From Naganishia liquefaciens (taxonomy: Eukaryota > Basidiomycota > Tremellomycetes > Filobasidiales > Filobasidiaceae), in NCBI GenBank assembly GCA_013423385.1, contig BLZA01000021.1, positions 62,001 through 126,000 of the forward strand: 64,000 nt of DNA. Direction: 5' to 3'. Below the pieces are notes generated by a model. That model had not been told where the DNA came from, did no database searches, and saw only the letters and a list, made by a program, of their open reading frames with translations. The position numbers and the translations under genes were made by a program. Positions 46,967 to 58,759 of this stretch are shown here, in pieces (within the stretch, counting starts at the first letter, position 1; every line of letters begins with the position of its first letter).

Positions 46967-49200
46967 TCAAGTTGGCGGCGAGACGCACTTTGTGTAGGCA
47001 TTCTCGTGAGCGGCGATGTATTTGGCCGTTGGGTAATCCGGTGGATCACATCCGACCGTACCTAGTCCGTCTCTCGTGTACACCCGAATATAGTCTGTGC
47101 ACGTCATCAGCTTTCCGCCGCGGCCATCCACCCCACCTATACTCACCGACATGCATCTCATTGGGGTAGTTCAATTGCTGGAATTCGACGTTTTGGAAAT
47201 TATTGGACATTCCAAAGTTCATGATCAAGTACATCGGCTCCTCGGGAATGATTCGCTGTCCGATTTCGACGAGCGGGTTCTCCCTGAGTGCGGACGCATG
47301 GACGGTCCAGCTTCGAACGCCACTTGCGACCCATGCGACGTATCCGTTATCACGGTCATCGGTCGTGCCGTACCATTCCATGCCGTATGTGTTGAAGTTG
47401 CCGCTCGTGTTCTGGTAGACATCGTCGCCGACCCATGTAAGCGAACTTGCTGCCTGCTGGAGGTTTCCGCCACGGTAGCTGTTCCATTTCGTAATATCGG
47501 GGTTGTACTGCTGGTAGTCGGAAGACGAGTTGAATGGCCAATACCCAGCATCGAAAGGCGCCAACTGCAGTGACTGTGACATTTCTCCCTTGGAGTGTTC
47601 AATGTTGATCTGTAATGCGGTCAGCCAAGCTCCACGTGAAAGCGCTTGCACATACCTGGGCTTCAATCAGATCGATCTCTGGCGATGACCGGCCCCGCCA
47701 CGATCCGTCCGACAATTGCGGTCCAGGGTGATCCGGGTTGGAGCCACATGTACACCGTGATAGCCTCTGTCCGGGCAGGTAACTGAGCGCCTGACCATTG
47801 TTACTCGTCAACGCGGCTTCCGGTCCAGTCTGATTGACATATGTTTGATTCGGCAGGGTTCCGATATCGCACGAGTCGTACGTGTATGGCCACATGCCTT
47901 CGGTTGTTGCTCCGTAGCCTGCTCGACCGAGATTACCAAACGTCCAAATACCGGGCCAGAAACCGCCGACGTAGTTGTTTCCGGGCAGCGAGACGGAGAC
48001 TGCGGGCGGCGGTCAGTATGCGTTTGCGAGGAACGCAGATACGGAACTCACCTTCGATATAAGCGCCCTTTGAAAAGCAAACCTTGTTCCAACTCTGAAT
48101 CATACCACTCTTGAAATCCAGATCGTGGATCGGCTCCTGCGTCATCGTAATCACCAAGTTTCCGCCTCGCGTCGTGATCGCACTGGGGTCATACCACTCG
48201 AAATCGTTCGTTGGCCAGTAATGCAGATCGACACCCTCCCAGTACGGGTCGTCTCCGGGGAAGAACGTCCGGCCATCGACATTGAATTCGTCGCTGAAGG
48301 CGAGCGAGTACGAGGCGCCGTCAAATCCTGTTCGCGTATACACTTCTTTAGGCGTATCTTTATCGATCAATCCGAAATCGCCAATGACCGCCGCGACTTG
48401 TCCCGTCGAGTTGATGCCTCCGAGATTGAAGGCACCGAGCGTCTTTTGATGGTCGTCCTTGTATGCAATGATGATTGGGTATCCGGCAAACAGCACAATG
48501 AGCGCCATACAGAGGATGAGAACGCAGCCAATGTTGGCGGCACCTCGCGCCGTGAAGATGCTGCCGCCCGAGTCGTGTTTCCGGTCGCGCTTTGGATCTG
48601 GGTTGTGTAGGTAGTCGTCGGGTTCTGCGTACGCGGGCGAGACGTCGGCGCCCCACGATCCTGGATCCGCCGAGAGGGAGAACTGCGCAATGTCAGCGTT
48701 GTAACCCTTGTAAAGGAAAGACGATGACTCACCTTGTCCTGCATGCTCGGCGCCATACTCGTCGGTGTCCCTGGGTATCCAGCCTTTTCATTCGACCCAT
48801 GTCCCCTTGCACTCGCCGTCGCGCCGTACAACGGACTCGACGACCGAGACATTCCTCCCACCGGCGAGGCGGCAGCATAGCGTCCATTCCTGAAGAACCC
48901 GTCGCCGCTGTTCAACGACGACGCGGAAGACTGCCGACTGAGCGGGACGGCGCCATCATGCGACATTGACGACGCGTTCGGCGGCGGCAGGAGCGCATGC
49001 TGTGACGAACTCGGCGTGTATGCCGTCGGGGAACTTGACATGCCCGCGCGCGGTCCGTAGGCGAGGTGGTTGGGCGAGTTCATCCTGCTGATTCCGGGCG
49101 ATGAGGGGCCGGGGGACACGCTCTGTGCGCGGTTGGGCGTGAGGAAGGGATTGTTCGAGGTGTTGACGACCAAGCCGGCTGGTCGATCGGATGCATACAT
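46967..49200 (-). CDS. KRE6: beta-1,6-glucan synthesis protein Kre6/Skn1 (GH16-like)
   Basis: Five exons (49200-48733, 48682-48052, 47999-47656, 47609-47147, 47094-46967) give 677 aa. A Ser/Pro-rich cytoplasmic N-terminus of about 200 residues is followed by one membrane segment (VLILCMALIVLFAGYPIII, about 206-230). This type II topology is typical of Kre6 and Skn1. The luminal GH16-like domain has FWPGIWTFGNLGRAGYGATT and the catalytic-type motif PEIDLIEA (Glu-x-Asp-x-x-Glu, about 473-481), then FDAGYWPFNSSSDY and MHVDYIRVY near the end. These proteins are needed for cell-wall beta-1,6-glucan, probably acting in the secretory pathway or at the cell surface. Introns are 46-52 nt. Confidence 0.95.
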
Positions 49201-52200
49201 GGTTGGTCAGGAGAAGCGAGGCGGCGCGGGGATCAGCGCTGCCAAAGGATGGGCAAAGGAGGGTAGAGCACAAAGTTGAAACGCGTTGACCCAAAACTGC
49301 CATTGTCCACTGCCAAAAGGGGAACAAACGCCAAGTGGCCAAGTCGGTGGGCGAGTGGCACTAACTGACGCCGCCGGAAGGAGACTGCGCGAATTGCTCC
49401 CGCGTCATTTCTTTTTTCGACGCGTCGGGCGTGTCTTCACCGTGAAGACAGAGTCGCCGCAGCAGTCGAGGGCCTAAAGTTAGAGGGGCGGTGGGGAGCA
49501 TTCGACTCACTAATGGGAGTAATGAGAGTGTCGATGTCAGTCTATATTGAGAGATCACCACAAGGCGACCGGCGGGGCGGGGCGGGGAGGCTGTGACACG
49601 GGCACCCTGTGTGCCAGAATGTCAGCGAATATGGCAAATGGTAATGACCAGCGATATGGCATACACAAAAGAGATCCAAATCACTTGTGATGAGAAGGTA
49701 GATGCGGTGCAGCAAGAGATGGATCCAGACCCTTACCTAAGTTGCTGCGAAACGGGATGTCGCTTTCTCAACGCTGAGGAACGGAGCTTTGCCTGACGCG
49801 CAATGCACATCCACTGTTCGTCCAAAAGGAGCCGACTTCCAGAGTACTCAGAAGAGCAATTACTTTTGAAGAATAGTACCGTTGAAAGAAATGGCATAGA
49901 GAGAACAAGTTGCGAAGATCGTGAGATCCCACGCATTGTACAGCGAATCACCCGACTCCAACGGATCCGCATGCCCTTGTATTGCCCCACTTTCATGCAT
50001 TCCGCCGGAGCCTTCTGCACACTATCTCGTTGCCGCAAGACGCAAGAGGAGGACCAAAACTGCTGATAACAAACAAAGCATTCTCAACAGCACGTACAGC
50101 TTCCACGCACTCTTCCACCAATATCCAAGCCCAAAAGCAGCAAAACCTGCGCTGCGGTAAGTGGCTTTAGGTCGCGCGACGATCGCGACGAGGATGCAGC
50201 GAAATTGAAAACGAATCAGGAGCCGCAGGAGCGCGCGCGCGGCAGCTTTTCGGCGGCCGGAAACACGCGTTTCAGGGCGGGTACGGATGTTGGTTAAGAT
50301 GCAGGTGGCGTTAAGCGTGCAGCGGTGTAGCAGTCTGAACAGCCTTTTTAGCGACGTGGATTACTTCAAACGGGGGGGCTTATCGCCTTTGCGAAGCCAT
50401 GGCCTGCATTCGTCGCGAATGAGTTGCCTCCGAGGATGGAGCCCCTCCGAGGATGGAGCAGAGCTCTCAGAATCTGCTTACGTGGAGAGACTACCGGCGT
50501 CAACCAAAGTCCTGTCGATATTATCGCCGTGACATCTGGGATGGATTGGCATTCGGGCCGTGTGCGTCGAAGCATACCGTCGCCGCTTTCTATAGCCCTG
50601 GCTGATCGCGCTGAATGTGCTCCATACTCTGGTCACGGGACCAAGCGGCTCGTCAGAAACACCCTGTCGCAATCCAGCCGTCCTGTTCATTGGATTCAGG
50701 CATACGTGGCAGCGTCAAACCCAGAGCATTTCTCTCACTTCCCCTGCCCTCAATTCAGAGCTGTCGGATCAAGGCGATGCCAGTGAAGCAATCGAAGACT
50801 GCCGTTGAAGCAGTGCAAAGCGGTGGTCTTCCGTCACTGTGTATTCTAGACATCATGTGAAGTTTGTGCGAGAAAACGACTTCGATATACTTTGTCAGAC
50901 CCGAAACTGTAGAAGGAAAGATGCCGTTGAATTTGACGACTTGCGACACCCGAAGGACAAAGTCTCATCGAGTCATCGCCTTCATTTCATCGTCAAATTG
51001 AGCGGCGTTTGGGATCTATGAAAGGCTCCTGCTTTCTCCGTCACATCTGCGCATGTTCGATCAGGGGTGGTATGTCCAAACAGATTGGCCACCGATCAAT
51101 CAGCAGATTACCATTTCAGCAGTGTAAGGTCCGCACGTCAGGCTGGGCTGTGCTTTGAGGAGATAGATTTGAGATCATCATCAACAGTGATGTCAACAAG
51201 GCCCACAACGATTCTTGCGCACTGAACACTCCCACTATTTCGAACACGAGATCGCATTCGCGCAAGGCGAGCTGACTATCGCAATGCAGTCACCAAAGCC
51301 CGCCTTGTAGATCTATGAGTGGTGACATAGACGGGCGGCCCTTCCCGTTAAAGCCGCCAAAGCTACATACATGGCTCGTTGAGTCTATTGTGAGGGACCT
51401 GCAGTGCTGAAAAGCAGTAACGATACGATAGGGTCATCACCTTGGGCGAATTGGTAAAGTAAAAACACTTGCGATGACCTACTAACTCGGTCGCAAAGCC
51501 TGAGCGACGCGACACAACGTGCTCTACAAGTCGGCTGGCTGCCGATCACTTGGTGGTCCCGCCGTCAAAGGTCCAGTAGCCAGAGATCTGGCGGTGTGTC
51601 TGAGAGCTGTACTAGACACGTCAAGTGGAAAAAGATGGGTGGCGACCCGACCTATCGCCGAGAATTGGAAGCGCCGTAGCGAACAGTAGCCTAGTAGCCT
51701 GGTAGGTGCGATAGTAGCGAACGCCACGATCTTTTCCGCTTTTGCTAACGTGACCCTCGCCGAGAATGGCGCCTGCGTGAGATGTCATGTGTCAGAGAGA
51801 AGCTGATAAATGCATCGCTCGCAACAGCCTTGACAGGCTTCGCAAAGTCGAAAGCGATATCTGATAATAGCATAGAGCGTTCGCGAAATTCGCCAAAATG
51901 GGCCTCGCCCATTCCTCATGTGCCTCCCATCTGCGCCCTGTCGTCGGACAAGGCGGACGAGCGAGATTGGACGGCTAAACCCACCCCTTCGCGTTCGACG
52001 CCGGGGATTTGATTACCCTAGTTGTTTTCGGGCGCAATCCATCTCGGCAAAAGTCGAGTGGCTTAGTCAGCGCGATGGCTGCGTCAGCCAACGAGCGCGC
52101 GTGCATTTCCCAGCCGGGCGGGCGCATCTCTCATTCCCGGCGATTGCGGGCGGGTCGTGTCGGCGCATGGCTGGGTGGTGTCATATAGATCTGTTGACGG

Positions 52201-52373
52201 GTGGCGCACGGTTGTGAGTTGGCCAGGTTTGTCCATCATTCCTATTCGGTAAGTGCGGCCCTTCCCCCTGGTGCTTCCTTTCTCCCTGCCCTCCGTCGCT
52301 GTCCATTTCACCTTTTTTTCCACGTCACGGCCATCCGGCAACCGATACTGACAGTTTCATCGCCAGAAACAAA
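49201..52373. other. 3.2-kb gene-poor region
   Basis: No convincing gene is found on either strand between KRE6 and CCP1. Small oddities are a GGCGGGGCGGGGCGGGG run at about 49574-49590 and a tandem doublet of CTCCGAGGATGGAGC near 50429-50460. Close to CCP1, 52249-52354 has an intron-like structure (GTAAGT donor, CTGACAG acceptor) that could be an intron in the CCP1 leader. Confidence 0.45.
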
Positions 52374-53673
52374 ATGGCCGCACGATTCACTCCTGCTCTC
52401 CGAGCCGCCGCCGGTGCGCGAGTCGCCGCCCGACGACAGGTTGTCCCCGCTATGCGACGAGGATTCGCCTCTGAAGCAGTAAGTCTGCATGCCTCACGTC
52501 GGGAGTCTGCATGCCTCAACCACTGCTCACCCTTCACCCATGACAGCCCAAGTCCGGATCCAGCAACGGCCTCCTCTTCGGTGGTCTCGCCGCTGCCGCC
52601 GTCGCCGGTGGAGCCTACTACTTTTTGGGCACCGATGCTACTCCCGGTGAGCGAGTCGAGGAGCTCAAGACCGCCGGTCGAGAAGCCGAGGAGTCTGCCA
52701 AGGCTGCGTTGCACTTGAAGCGAAAGCCCGAGGACTACCAGAAGGTCTACAACAAGATTGCCGAAATCTTGGAGGCCGATGACTACGATGGTGAGCACCG
52801 AGTTCACCTTTCTGATCAATCCGTCATTGCTGACGCATTCCTCAGACGGATCTTACGGTCCCGTTTTGGTCCGACTCGCCTGGCACTCGTCGGGTACCTA
52901 CAACAAGGAAGACGGCTCGGGTGGTTCCAACTACGCCACCATGCGATTCAAGCCCGAATCCGAGCACGGCGCCAACAACGGTCTCAAGATTGCCCGAGAC
53001 TTGCTCGAGCCCATCAAGAAGGAGTTCCCCTGGATCTCGTACGGTGACCTGTGGACGCTCGCCGGTGTCTGTGCCATTCAGGAGGCTCAGGGACCCAAGG
53101 TTCCCTGGCGAGCAGGCCGAGTGGACGGCTACGACCACAACTGCACCCCTGACGGTCGATTGCCCGACGGTGCCAAGGGTCAGGACCACTTGAGGGACAT
53201 CTTCTACCGAATGGGCTTCAATGACCAGGAAATCGTCGCCCTCTGCGGTGCCCACGCTCTCGGCCGATGCCACACCGACCGATCCGGATTCGACGGACCG
53301 TGGACCTTCTCCCCGACCACGTTCACCAACGACTACTACCGATTGCTGTTTGACGAGAAGTGGTCGTGGCGAAAGTGGAACGGCCCCGCCCAGTTCACGG
53401 ATTCCAAGACCAAGTCATTGATGATGTTGCCGTCTGACATGGCGCTCACCAAGGACAAGGAGTTCAAGAAGCACGCCAAGGCTTACGCCGCTGACTCGGA
53501 CTTGTTCTTCAAGGAGTAAGTAGCGCGTGGCTTGTTCTCGAGCGAGCAAGTGCTGACGTTTTACCCACAGCTTCGCCAAGGTCTTCAACAAGCTCATCGA
53601 GCTCGGTGTCCCCACCGCGCAGTTCCAGACCGACGCCTACACCTTGAAGACCCTCGACGAGCAGTCGTCATAG
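52374..53673 (+). CDS. CCP1: mitochondrial cytochrome c peroxidase
   Basis: Four exons (52374-52478, 52547-52790, 52846-53515, 53571-53673) give 373 aa. An Arg/Ala-rich mitochondrial presequence (residues 1 to about 35) is followed by a hydrophobic sorting segment ([18 protein letters not shown]). This matches the two-part targeting signal of intermembrane-space Ccp1. The haem peroxidase fold shows distal [11 protein letters not shown] (Arg, Trp and His of the active site), [13 protein letters not shown], proximal [14 protein letters not shown] with the haem-ligating His, [13 protein letters not shown] and MMLPSDMAL with the Asp that hydrogen-bonds that His. It reduces hydrogen peroxide using cytochrome c. 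Codon bias is strong, with CGA for Arg. A leader intron is likely upstream. Confidence 0.97.
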
Positions 53674-54414
53674 ATGCAGGTTTCGGGAGCTCGACGCGTG
53701 AGGTCGAGTGAACGGGTATACGGCTGTTGTATCTATGTTACGTGATCTGTTATATGGGAAATATTGCGGTATACTATCGGTTGCCAAGCTTCGGATCTGG
53801 GTCGATGGCAGGTTGTTTCGAAGAGTTCCCGCGGTGGGCGTCTCAGAATGTCCAGTATCGGAGACGTTCCTACTGCAGACTCGGTGCAGATGAAATGACA
53901 GGCGACAGCTCTTTCAGCTCGTGTTACAAAGTCCCTGCACACAGGAAACCTCGCCGTTTCTCGCCGGACGACTTGATGGAAATAGGGTACACTTGCATCT
54001 ACATGATCGGATGCAATGAGAACAGATTCTTCCCTTGCAGCTACTAAGGCTACGATGGAAGAAGTATTTACATTTCCCTAACCACGCCTCCTGAATGTCC
54101 AGGGAGTATCTCTCGAATTCATGCAACTCAGCTAGTGGTGTTGATCCGTAATGGAAGCGTTGATGGGAGCCCAGAGGAAGCGTGTCGGGCAGAACGATGA
54201 GCAGACAACGAGCCACAGGTTCTGTAACATTAATGGATCGCTTGAATGGCTGCAAGTCATGCCCACGACTCCTTGTACAAGCGCGAGGTGGACATGTAGG
54301 TTGGCCTGCAAGGAAACGTGACGTGATGCATACGCGTTGAGCGGAGTACAGGGTCACATAACAAAGACACAAACTCATTGAATTATTACTCAAAAACGCC
54401 CCGCTTCAACAACA
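53674..54414. other. intergenic, no gene seen
   Basis: This is the CCP1 3' flank and the region upstream of the tRNA gene. Open frames on both strands lack coding character. Confidence 0.45.
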
Positions 54415-54507
54415 GCCCCTCTGGCTTAGTGGTAAAGCGTCTGACTACGATTCCAACTCGGAAACATCGGAATCAGGAGATCCTGGGTTCGATCCCCAGG
54501 AGGGGTT
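54415..54507 (+). tRNA. tRNA-Arg (anticodon ACG) with 21-nt intron
   Basis: A full cloverleaf can be drawn. The acceptor is GCCCCTC with GAGGGGT (first pair G-U). The D arm is GCTT with AAGC, and the anticodon stem is TCTGA with TCAGG. The anticodon ACG is at 54447-54449. The T arm is CTGGG TTCGATC CCCAG. The intron, 54451-54471, sits at the canonical place one base 3' of the anticodon, leaving 72 nt. A-box and B-box promoter sequences are internal. A34 would become inosine and read CGU, CGC and CGA, the last being the favoured Arg codon in the strongly biased genes here. Confidence 0.93.
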
Positions 54508-55424
54508 GATTTTTGCGTGAAGTGTCGCCGTCGACAATGGTCGAGACTGAGGGTTGTTTTTGCGCATGAGGCTGGCAGTCGGGCTGTCTTGTTCGTCGAT
54601 ACTCTATTGATTTGCAGTACAACGACTATCCACGAGAATCCGTGACATTTTTCTTCGACGCTGTAGCTTTGTTTGACACTTGCGAATTCGGAAGAGGTTT
54701 CTCAAAGTGCTACGCGACCCGCCCGACGAACGTGACTGTGGCTCCCGCGTACGGTGAATGGCGATAGTCTTCGGAGCGTAGTGAACTCCACCTGGAGAGC
54801 TCGCTCAGGTGCACCCTGCTATGGGTCAGAATCTCGCATTTGGGTCAGCACTTTCCTGAGCCTTCTTTCGGCTGGATAGCGCCTTTTTAAGGATATGCGA
54901 CTGATTACCAGCGGCTGCAGCCAGGCGCGATGTGCACTTTGCAGTAGAGCGCCCAGGCGTGCAGGACTTTCGTCTAATCTTTGATGATCAAGGAATCGCT
55001 TCACCAGTGTGTGATCCTATCAAGAAACCTCAGCATTGGTTTGACAAATGCGTTTTCGAGAGCTTGTCCGCAAGCACAGTGTTTCAAGTCGCCCTGTGAC
55101 ATGTGAAACCTTTCGCTCGCAAGTTCTGAGTGTAAGAGATTGAAAGCAAAGGAGGTGCTCTCACACGGCTATCAAAGATCAAACAAGCGACTCAAGATAG
55201 ACTTCCTTCAGTCAAAATGAGCAATTTCGAGCGCAATACTCTTCGCTCGCCTTCGCTGATCGTCCGGCAAAGCTGGTGAGCAGAGGAGGAAATCATTGAC
55301 TCCGAGCAGGCGTTTTTTTACCCTATAGGATCGTGCTCCAGAAGACACCGGCCATGTCTTCGGCTTTTCTGTATCTCGATGCATTTCTCTATCCTGGGTC
55401 CGACGAGAGGATCACGGAGTACAC
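54508..55424. other. intergenic, no gene seen
   Basis: About 900 bp lie between the tRNA and the next small gene. No supported feature was found on either strand. Confidence 0.45.
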
Positions 55425-55709
55425 ATGCGATATTTGAAGTCCGAACATGATGATCCATGTGTGGCTAGTGCTGCAGAAGTTCTGCGAGCACGATGGAGAG
55501 CCGGTATGCTCCTTTGTTCTCAGTTCTCGATACATGGAAATCCATACGCAGGCCATAACGAAATGACGATAATTTCAGACCGCCCGCAGGCTGTTGGCGA
55601 TGGACCGATCACGTCAAAGGAGATGAGTTCGGGGGATAATCTGATACTTTTCATCTCTGAAAACGCCTTGTCAAAAGTCAGGTCTGCCCTAGCTTGGAAA
55701 TATAGATGA
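55425..55709 (+). CDS. possible small protein, 69 or 94 aa
   Basis: An ATG opens a frame to a TGA at 55707-55709. A 75-nt stretch at 55504-55578 has intron signals (GTATGC donor, AATTTCAG acceptor). Its length is a multiple of three, so the frame is kept either way: 69 aa if removed, 94 if retained. The protein contains AAEVLRARWRA and GDNLILFISENALSKV. No family is recognised. It lies 112 bp before the next plus-strand gene and could be a separate short gene or an upstream frame. Confidence 0.45.
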   Translation: MRYLKSEHDDPCVASAAEVLRARWRAGMLLCSQFSIHGNPYAGHNEMTIISDRPQAVGDGPITSKEMSSGDNLILFISENALSKVRSALAWKYR

Positions 55710-55821
55710 AAAGCAATGAAAAGAAAACCATTCATAGAGGTCTGCTCACTACCTCACCGAGAATCAACGTCGAACCGCGCAGAATAGGAATCATCAGCGA
55801 TCTTCATTTCACTCGATTTCC

Positions 55822-56715
55822 ATGACATCCACGCAGCGATCATTCTCCACATGTATTGGATGGGTGCAAACTGAACGTGGCTTTGTAAGAGGCGAGAGGG
55901 ATGAGGAAGGGAATTGGATAATTACCGGGACAGAAGTCTTGCAAGGGCAGCCCTTATCTACTGGAGAACCTTTCGTTGATTGGAGCATAGAGAATGGCAA
56001 TTACACGGAGCATGTACCCATTTCTGAAGTCTCGGACGGTTATCGCGACTATGCAGAGCGACCAATCCGCGTCTTCGTAAGTTCGAGGGCTCTGGGTACG
56101 CAAGCTGAAGGGACTGCTGACACTCCTTGGCACACTGCTGTTCAGCTACGCTCGTCTGCCCAAGTCGAGATAGAATCGGACTCTCCCCCTGAATCTAACG
56201 CAGCTACAGTTCAAGCCAGTCAATCCGGCTCGGCATACCTCGATCTCTCACAGTACATCAACGCCCGGGAAGTTCGAAGGATCACAACTCGGCGTAGAGG
56301 GATACTGGTTTATAGAGTGACGCTAGAGGTCGTTCCGGATGATGAACATCAATTGAACGCTGTGCCTTGGGTTCTTGACATCCCAGCCTCATGGTATCGT
56401 CCAGCCGATGACAGCGAGTATGACAGTCACTTCATTAACCGAATTCTTAAAGAAATGTCGTTGAAGGACTACCGCGAGGCGCGAAACAATCTTGCTATAC
56501 GTGTCGCCAACGCACGAGGAGGGGAGTGGCAAGCTGAAGAAGTGATGAGAATGGTAGCTCGTCTGGTGGCGCAAGCTGTCACTGAATATATCTCCAGCGA
56601 AGAAGACGAGACAAATAGCGGAAGACGACACCGGAGGCGGGTATCCGATACTCACCGCCACCGTAGATCTAGATCCGATCGCAGTACTGAGAAAAGTTCT
56701 TGTATAGCTAGCTGA
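55822..56715 (+). CDS. unrecognised protein with Arg/Ser-rich tail, 297 aa
   Basis: An uninterrupted frame runs from ATG to TGA. The N-terminal part is polar with repeated Trp and Gly (CIGWVQTERGFVRGERDEEG). Residues about 150-235 look folded (RRRGILVYRVTLEVVPDDE, VPWVLDIPASWYRPADDSEY). A helical region follows (LVAQAVTEYISSEEDE). The tail from about 270 is rich in Arg, His and Ser (HRRRVSDTHRHRRSRSDR), like RS-type nuclear or RNA-associated proteins. I do not recognise the family. The lack of introns is unusual among neighbours but not exceptional. Confidence 0.68.
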   Translation: MTSTQRSFSTCIGWVQTERGFVRGERDEEGNWIITGTEVLQGQPLSTGEPFVDWSIENGNYTEHVPISEVSDGYRDYAERPIRVFVSSRALGTQAEGTADTPWHTAVQLRSSAQVEIESDSPPESNAATVQASQSGSAYLDLSQYINAREVRRITTRRRGILVYRVTLEVVPDDEHQLNAVPWVLDIPASWYRPADDSEYDSHFINRILKEMSLKDYREARNNLAIRVANARGGEWQAEEVMRMVARLVAQAVTEYISSEEDETNSGRRHRRRVSDTHRHRRSRSDRSTEKSSCIAS

Positions 56716-57042
56716 AGCCGCATGAGCTCAGGCCTGAATGAAACGATTGAACGTATGAGCGCGAAAACAAGATCTGCGGCCTCGAATGGTCATTGACTGA
56801 TAAAAGGCCACAGCGCGAAAGGGGTTTCAGCGCAAAGATGAGCCCTCGGCCACGGGCCTGAATACAGAGGTTGAACGTCATTCTTCCAGAGGCCGTGGTA
56901 CAAGATGGCTCACACATCCGTATCCTGATCGTGTCTCATGCATAAAAGTGTCTTAATATCGCGTTTTACCATATCTTTACAAACCTACTCAGCCTTCTTT
57001 CGCTTGCATCATGTCCAGTCTCCTTTGCCCGGAAGATTTTTC
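56716..57042. other. intergenic between convergent genes
   Basis: Only 3' flanks of the 297-aa gene and the lipase gene are present. At 56722-56880 the phrases ctcaggcctgaatg and cacgggcctgaatac suggest a short, diverged direct or inverted duplication, too weak to call. Confidence 0.4.
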
Positions 57043-58759
57043 TCACACCAGCGGACTCGCTACTGTCAACGCCATCGCCGCATTCAGCGCGGACGTCATC
57101 TGGGCACCGCCGACCGAGCTCGCCACCTGCTGCGATCCCAGGATTGTCTGTGAGATATTGGTATACTTGCACCCGGAAGGGTTGATCGTCCCATCAAACC
57201 TCCCTTTCAACCATTCGATTACGGCGGGGAAATGCAGCAACTCCATCGTAAAGTGTTGGGTGCTCGGATTGACATCTGATACGAATTCGATAGTGGCGCC
57301 GTTAGCGCAGTATCGGTCGGCCATGACGGCGGCGGGTGGGTAGGGGACGATGTCATCGTTGACCGCGTGGTAGACGTAGAGCGGAACGCGAGGAGTGTCT
57401 TCCACTCGGGCGCCCAATACGAGCTGCGATAGAGTGTCCTAGGAGGGCTGTGAGCACAAGGCATCGACGAATTTTTGTTGCCTTACCTGAATAACCGGAT
57501 CAGTCAGCGTAGTGGGCCCACTGGTAAAGTACGTTGGCGAGAGGATTTTCTGATTAGCATACGCCAAAATGTTTGCCGGAGCACAGCGCTGTCGGACTTT
57601 GGCAAGCTCTGCGATACCTGCCGGGGTCGCCAGCTCGTTCACACGTGCGTTGAAGGTTGGGTAGCCGTCTCCGACACCAGCGATGCTTGCAAAGACGACT
57701 GTCATTGACGGTAAACTTAGTTGCAGGGATAGGACGGGCGTCGAGAAGGCTCACAACCGGCGGAAGCACCTCCTTCCTGTAAAGGCGACCCATCAGAAAA
57801 TGTCACTACAGACACCCCAACGGACTTACGATAAACTCAGCTGTTGCCGTCAAGTTGGCAGGTGTTCCGCCTTGCGCCACACCGACAAGGTTGAGTTCCG
57901 GAGCATAGGTGGGCTGCAAGGCAGCAGCTGTGACAGGTGATGTCAGTAGAACACACAGCCATCCCCAATCCTCACATACCCCATCCGGAAGCAGCACCGC
58001 CGCCAGAGTAACCCTAAGATTGAGAAAGATCAGCAACATGCTCAACACGGAGCATGGTATGGTACTAACCCAGATGGCGATCTTTGGCGAATTCAAGCCC
58101 AGCTGCGGGAACTTTAGTGTCGCCCGAATTCCATCGAGTACGCCACGTCCTTCGAGACGTCCGGCGATGAACGCCGCGTTCGGGCCTTCGTAGTCCTGGA
58201 TTGTGACGGTCCAGCCTAAAGCGAGGAGATATGGTAAAGAGTTGCCTATCGGACGATCGAAAACGACCGACCTTGAGCCAAAGCAGAATAGACGAGGAAG
58301 CTTTCGACCGTGACAATCAAATTCTCTTGCACTGCGAGGAATTGCACTATCCGAATATCAGTAAACGCGGCTGCAGATGCTACCGATTGACTGACGATTA
58401 TACGAAGGCGCGCACTTTCTGTTGTTCCCATCCTCTGCGAATGTATACGCCAATAACCTATCCTGCGTTGCTCCAAACGGCTTGAGAATCGTCGTCACTG
58501 TCGCCAATGGTTCTCCATTCGCGCCTTGCGTCCGATACAGCAACTGCCAGCCTTGCAGTCCGAGATTCGGGAATAAGCCAAGTGTCGCGGGGATGATGGT
58601 CCGTCTACTGAGGATTGTGCCAACCGGTTGAGATTCCCAACCGGAAGGTGGATTGTAGAACGGGTCAAACGCCGGTTGAAGGGCGCGGGGCTCGAGCGGG
58701 GCGGCAAGGGTAGGAAGGAGGAAGGAGATGACAGAGATGATGGAGACAAAGAGCTTCAT
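57043..58759 (-). CDS. secretory lipase (fungal LIP family)
   Basis: Eight exons (58759-58384, 58331-58272, 58215-58070, 58013-57980, 57927-57830, 57776-57758, 57698-57487, 57438-57043) give 446 aa. A signal peptide covers about residues 1-19 (MKLFVSIISVISFLLPTLA). The alpha/beta-hydrolase domain has IAIWGYSGGGAASGW with the nucleophile serine, YHAVNDDIVP with the likely acid, and TQHFTMELLHFP with the catalytic His. EDGNNRKCAPSYN and VTVESFLVYSALAQGW are family blocks. It should be secreted and hydrolyse triglycerides. Two exons are tiny: 34 nt, carrying the nucleophile elbow, and 19 nt. All junctions keep frame, which supports them. Introns are 48-59 nt. Confidence 0.95.

Noticed and set aside
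50424-50786. A 120-codon plus-strand frame in the gene-poor gap
   Set aside because: Its composition is random-like, a comparable frame overlaps it on the other strand, and it has no splice signals or motif.
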